Source: Candidatus Segetimicrobium genomatis
GTDB lineage: Bacteria; Sysuimicrobiota; Sysuimicrobiia; Sysuimicrobiales; Segetimicrobiaceae
DNA length: 8,358 bases
Assembly (NCBI GenBank): GCA_005882445.1
Contig: VBAN01000073.1
Location: forward strand, 1 to 8,358
Direction of reading: 5' to 3'
The notes under the pieces are model-generated. The model searched no databases and was not told where the DNA came from. It saw only the letters and a list, made by a program, of their open reading frames with translations. Each line of letters starts with the position of its first letter. Position 1 is the stretch's first letter. Positions 5,410-8,358 of the stretch are shown one piece after another. The position numbers were made by a program, and so were the translations under genes.

Positions 5410-6591
5410 GTGCGGCCCCTTGACGGCCTGACCGTGGTGGACCTGACGCGGGCCCTGGCCGGTCCCTACTGCACGATGACGCTCGCCGATCTCGGCGCGC
5501 GGTGCATCAAAGTGGAAACCCCGGACGGCGGCGATGACACGCGGGGCTGGGGGCCGCCGTTCTACGAAGGGGAGAGCGCCTACTTCCTCAGCATCAACCG
5601 AAACAAGCAGAGCCTCACCTTGAACCTGAAGGACCCCCGGGGACGCGACCTCCTGCTGCGGCTGGCGCGGCGCGCGGACGTCCTGGTCGAGAACTTCCGG
5701 CCCGGGGCGATGGACCGGCTGGGGCTCGGATACGCCGCGCTCCACGACCTCGTGCCGCGGCTCGTCTACTGCTCGATTTCGGGGTTCGGCCAGACCGGCC
5801 CGTTCCGGGAACGGGCCGCCTACGACCTGATCGTGCAGGGCATGGGCGGGATCATGGGGATCACCGGTGAGCCCGACGGGGCGCCGATGCGGGTAGGGGT
5901 CGCCGTCGCGGACATTTGCGCCGGGATGTTCGCGGCGTACGGGATCCTGGCGGCGCTGCGCGTCCGCGACCGCACGGGCGCGGGGCAGTGGATCGATGCG
6001 GCGATGCTCGACGGCCAGGTCGCCTGGATGACCTATATGGCCGCGAACTACTTCGCCACCGGCGAAGACCCGCCGCGCGTGGGCTCGGCCCACCTCAACC
6101 TCGTTCCCTACCAGCCGTTCCAGACGCGCGACGGGTTCGTGAACGTCGCGGTCGGCAGCGAGGGGCTGTGGCAGAAGTTCTGCGAGGCGGTCGAGCTCCC
6201 GATCGCCGCCGACCCGCGCTTCGCGACGAATGCGGACCGGGTGCGGAACCGCCGCGCGCTGCTCGCGGCGCTCCTGCCGGTCTTCGGCCGCCGGACGACC
6301 GCGGAATGGGTGAATCGTCTCCTGGCGGCCGGGGTGCCGGCCGGGCCCATCTATACCATGCGTGAGGTGATGGAGGATCCCCAGGTCCGCCATCGGGAGA
6401 TGGTGATCGAGCTCGAGCATCCCCGGGCCGGCCGGATCCGGGTCAACGGGGTGCCGGTGAAGCTGTCCGACACCCCCGGGGCGGTCACCGGCCCGCCGCC
6501 GATGCTGGGAGAGCACTCCGACGCGGTCCTGCGCGAGCTGGGGTGCACCGTGGAGGAGATCGTTTCGCTCCGCCGCGAGGCGGTGATCTAA
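5410..6591 (+). CDS. Class III (CaiB/BaiF family) CoA transferase
   Basis: 393 residues from the GTG at 5410, giving the family-typical opening MRPLDGLTVVDLTRALAGPY. An upstream in-frame GTG at 5377 would add 11 residues (MEPRCPGGTRR) with no family resemblance. Class III enzymes move CoA between carboxylic acids through an aspartyl-CoA intermediate in an interlocked dimer. Visible signatures: LAGPYCTMTLADLGA (residues 17-31), VENFRPG (93-99), SISGFGQTGP (122-131), and AYDLIVQGMGG, in which D139 is the expected catalytic aspartate (equivalent to D169 of formyl-CoA transferase Frc). ITGEPDGAPMRVGVAVADI and a C-terminal region ending in PPMLGEHSDAVL complete the fold. Length is normal (380-430). 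Placed between the cyclase and a carboxyltransferase, it probably activates the acid made by the upstream steps, perhaps from succinyl-CoA or another donor. The substrate is not readable: Frc-like, succinate-hydroxymethylglutarate-like and other members look alike at this level. Confidence 0.9.
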   Translation: MRPLDGLTVVDLTRALAGPYCTMTLADLGARCIKVETPDGGDDTRGWGPPFYEGESAYFLSINRNKQSLTLNLKDPRGRDLLLRLARRADVLVENFRPGAMDRLGLGYAALHDLVPRLVYCSISGFGQTGPFRERAAYDLIVQGMGGIMGITGEPDGAPMRVGVAVADICAGMFAAYGILAALRVRDRTGAGQWIDAAMLDGQVAWMTYMAANYFATGEDPPRVGSAHLNLVPYQPFQTRDGFVNVAVGSEGLWQKFCEAVELPIAADPRFATNADRVRNRRALLAALLPVFGRRTTAEWVNRLLAAGVPAGPIYTMREVMEDPQVRHREMVIELEHPRAGRIRVNGVPVKLSDTPGAVTGPPPMLGEHSDAVLRELGCTVEEIVSLRREAVI

Positions 6592-6592
6592 G

Positions 6593-8356
6593 GTGCTGCG
6601 GCGCGCCCGTCCCCTCCGGGACTCCGCCGCCTGCCCCCGCTGCGGTCTGGCGCACCCGGCCGGGGCGCTGGAGCAGCGGTTCTACATCTGCGCGGGCTGC
6701 GGGCACTATCTGGCGATGCCGTCTCCGGCCCGGATCACGATGCTGGCCGATCCGGGGACGTTTCGCGAGGTAGACCGCAAGCTCATCTCGGTCGACCCCC
6801 TCCAGTTCATGGACCGCAAGCCCTACCGGGAGCGGCTTGTGGAAGCCCGCCGGCAGACCGGCCTGCGCGAGGCAGTGACGACCGGCTACTGCCGGATCGG
6901 CGGGCGCCGGGTCGTGCTCGCCGTCTTCGATTTCGGGTTTCTGGGCGGGACGATGGGGTCCGTGGTCGGCGAGAAAGTGGCCAACGCCTTCGAGCATGCG
7001 ACCCGCCGACGGGTTCCGATGGTGAGCGTCGCCGCCAGCGGCGGGGCGCGCATGCAGGAAGGCATGCTCTCGCTCATGCAGATGGCCAAGGTCTCGGCCG
7101 CGGCGGCCCGGCACGACAGCGAAGGGCTGGCGTTCATCTCGATTCTGACCGACCCGACCTTCGGCGGCGTCACCGCGAGCTTCGCCTCGCTGGGCGACGT
7201 GATCATCGCCGAACCGGGCGCCCACATCGGGTTTGTCGGGCCGCGGGTGATCGAGCAAACGACCGGGACCCCTCCGCCGCCGGACTCGCACCGGGCCGAA
7301 ACGGTGCTGCGCGCGGGCATGATCGACCTGATCGTCCCCCGGGATCGCCTGCGGGAGACCGTCGCGTATCTGGTCGGGCACCTCAGCGGGGGAAAGAGGG
7401 CGGGGGCCGCCCCATCGAAAATCTCATCGGCTCCTCGCCCGCGCGCGCTGGCCGCCTGGGAGCAGGTGCGGCTGGCCCGGCTCAGCGCGCGGCCGCAGTC
7501 GCGGGATTACATCGACGCGATGACCGCGCGGTTTGTCGAGCTCCACGGCGACCGGCAGGGGGGGGACGACCCGGCGATCGTCGGCGGGCTGGCGGAGCTG
7601 GACGGTGAGACCGTGGTGATCGTGGGGCACCAGCGGGGGCACTCGCCCGAGGAGGAGGCGGCGGCGTCCGGGGGAATGGCGTATCCGGAAGGCTACCGCA
7701 AGGCGCTGCGGCTGATGACGCTCGGCGCCAAGTTTCAGCTCCCCGTCGTCACCCTCATCGACACGCGCGGCGCCAACCAGAGCTACGAGGCCGAGCAGCG
7801 CGGCATCGCTCAGGCGCTGGCGCGCAACCTCGCGACGATGTCCTGCCTCCCCACGCCGATCGTGTCCGTCATCATCGGCGAAGGGGGGAGCGGCGGCGCG
7901 CTGGCTCTCGGCCTGGCGGATCGGGTGCTGATGCTCGAGCACGCCATCTATTCGGTCATCTCCCCGGAGGGGGCCGCGGCGATCCTCTTCCGGGACGCCA
8001 ACAAGGCCGAGGAGCTCTCCGAGTCCCTCAAGCTGACCGCGCGGGATCTCCTCCGCCTCGGCGTGATCGACGGCATCGTGCCGGAACCCGAGGGCGGGGC
8101 GCACCTCGACCCGCAGCGCGCCGCCGCGGTCTTACAACAGCACCTGCGGGCGGGCCTCCGGGATCTCCGCCGGGTGCCGCTGCGCCGGCTCCTGGCGCGC
8201 CGCTACGCGAAGTACCGGCATGTCGGCCGCGTGGGCGTCTACTGGCGGGAGATTGTGCGCCGGGAGATGCAGGACGCGCTCGACATGCTGGGCCGCCGGC
8301 TTCCCCGCGCTGAGGGGCTCTCGCGGGGGTGGCTGCGGAACCGCGGGGAGGCCTGA
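6593..8356 (+). CDS. accDA: Fused acetyl-CoA carboxylase carboxyltransferase, beta-alpha (AccD-AccA)
   Basis: 587 residues joining two crotonase-fold halves. The beta half (about 1-270) opens with a zinc ribbon, C14, C17, C33 and C36, with the C-x2-C-x15-C-x2-C spacing of E. coli AccD. It then shows GGTMGSVVGEKVANAFE (118-134), SGGARMQEG (149-157), TDPTFGGVTASFA (186-198) and AEPGAHIGFVGPRVIEQT (206-223). After a Pro/Ala linker (about 266-285), the alpha half shows ELHGDR (316-321), GHQRGH (345-350), PEGYRKALRLM (365-375), IIGEGGSGGALALG (427-440) and YSVISPEGAAAIL (453-465). It transfers CO2 from carboxybiotin to an acyl-CoA, normally acetyl-CoA to malonyl-CoA. Biotin carboxylase and biotin carrier protein are not in the window. 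The alpha half lacks the usual N-terminal helical segment of AccA, and its DTPGAYPG motif reads DTRGANQS. It starts at GTG one base after the CoA transferase stop. Housekeeping ACC or a pathway-specific relative are both possible. Confidence 0.9.
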   Translation: MLRRARPLRDSAACPRCGLAHPAGALEQRFYICAGCGHYLAMPSPARITMLADPGTFREVDRKLISVDPLQFMDRKPYRERLVEARRQTGLREAVTTGYCRIGGRRVVLAVFDFGFLGGTMGSVVGEKVANAFEHATRRRVPMVSVAASGGARMQEGMLSLMQMAKVSAAAARHDSEGLAFISILTDPTFGGVTASFASLGDVIIAEPGAHIGFVGPRVIEQTTGTPPPPDSHRAETVLRAGMIDLIVPRDRLRETVAYLVGHLSGGKRAGAAPSKISSAPRPRALAAWEQVRLARLSARPQSRDYIDAMTARFVELHGDRQGGDDPAIVGGLAELDGETVVIVGHQRGHSPEEEAAASGGMAYPEGYRKALRLMTLGAKFQLPVVTLIDTRGANQSYEAEQRGIAQALARNLATMSCLPTPIVSVIIGEGGSGGALALGLADRVLMLEHAIYSVISPEGAAAILFRDANKAEELSESLKLTARDLLRLGVIDGIVPEPEGGAHLDPQRAAAVLQQHLRAGLRDLRRVPLRRLLARRYAKYRHVGRVGVYWREIVRREMQDALDMLGRRLPRAEGLSRGWLRNRGEA

Positions 8357-8358
8357 CC

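Noticed and set aside
4345..6516. 723-residue open frame on the minus strand
   Set aside because: It lies opposite the cyclase and CoA transferase genes, both of which match known families over their full length. Its translation is Arg/Pro/His-rich with no motif, as expected of a shadow frame in very GC-rich DNA.
6593..8356. Malonate decarboxylase subunits MdcD/MdcE instead of ACC
   Set aside because: The N-terminal four-cysteine zinc ribbon with AccD spacing and the GEGGSGGALALG and SVISPEG motifs point to the ACC type, and no Mdc partner genes are present.

Overview
The window is one strand of a very GC-rich bacterial genome (roughly 70% by eye). Every believable gene reads left to right with almost no space between genes. 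The high third-position GC, GTG and TTG starts, clear Shine-Dalgarno sites before some genes and an AccD-AccA fusion suggest an uncultured or soil/thermophile-type high-GC lineage of the Terrabacteria kind (actinobacteria, Chloroflexota and relatives). This placement is inferred from composition and gene architecture only and is weak.

Layout. Positions 2-172 hold the C-terminus of a TauC/SsuC-type ABC transporter permease. It overlaps a small one-helix membrane protein of unknown function (169-549). Two homologous single-domain cupins follow (601-975 and 990-1325), each with its own strong ribosome binding site. Next comes a translationally coupled pair: an FdrA/AllF-like protein (1354-3225) and a YlbE/AllG-like DUF1116 protein (3222-4466). 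The only structured gap, 4467-4548, holds a 13-base-pair imperfect hairpin and a run of G tracts that covers the start of a metal-dependent cyclase/amidohydrolase (4549-5358). A short AT-rich gap with a promoter-like hexamer leads to a class III CoA transferase (5410-6591). One base later begins a fused acetyl-CoA carboxylase carboxyltransferase, beta plus alpha (6593-8356).

How the genes may work together. FdrA and YlbE belong to the families recently assigned in E. coli as two of the three components of oxamate carbamoyltransferase (AllFGH), which splits oxalurate with phosphate to oxamate and carbamoyl phosphate. A cyclase-family hydrolase that can open cyclic amides, a small-molecule importer, cupins, a CoA transferase and a carboxyltransferase beside them look like a catabolic locus for a carbamoylated or cyclic nitrogen compound: import, ring opening or amide hydrolysis, carbamoyl removal, activation of the remaining acid to a CoA thioester, and carboxyl transfer. 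The third AllH/DUF2877 component and a carbamate kinase are not in this window, so the substrate and even the reaction remain inference. No RNA genes, mobile elements, CRISPR arrays or long repeats were seen, and no gene-free stretch exceeds about 85 bases.
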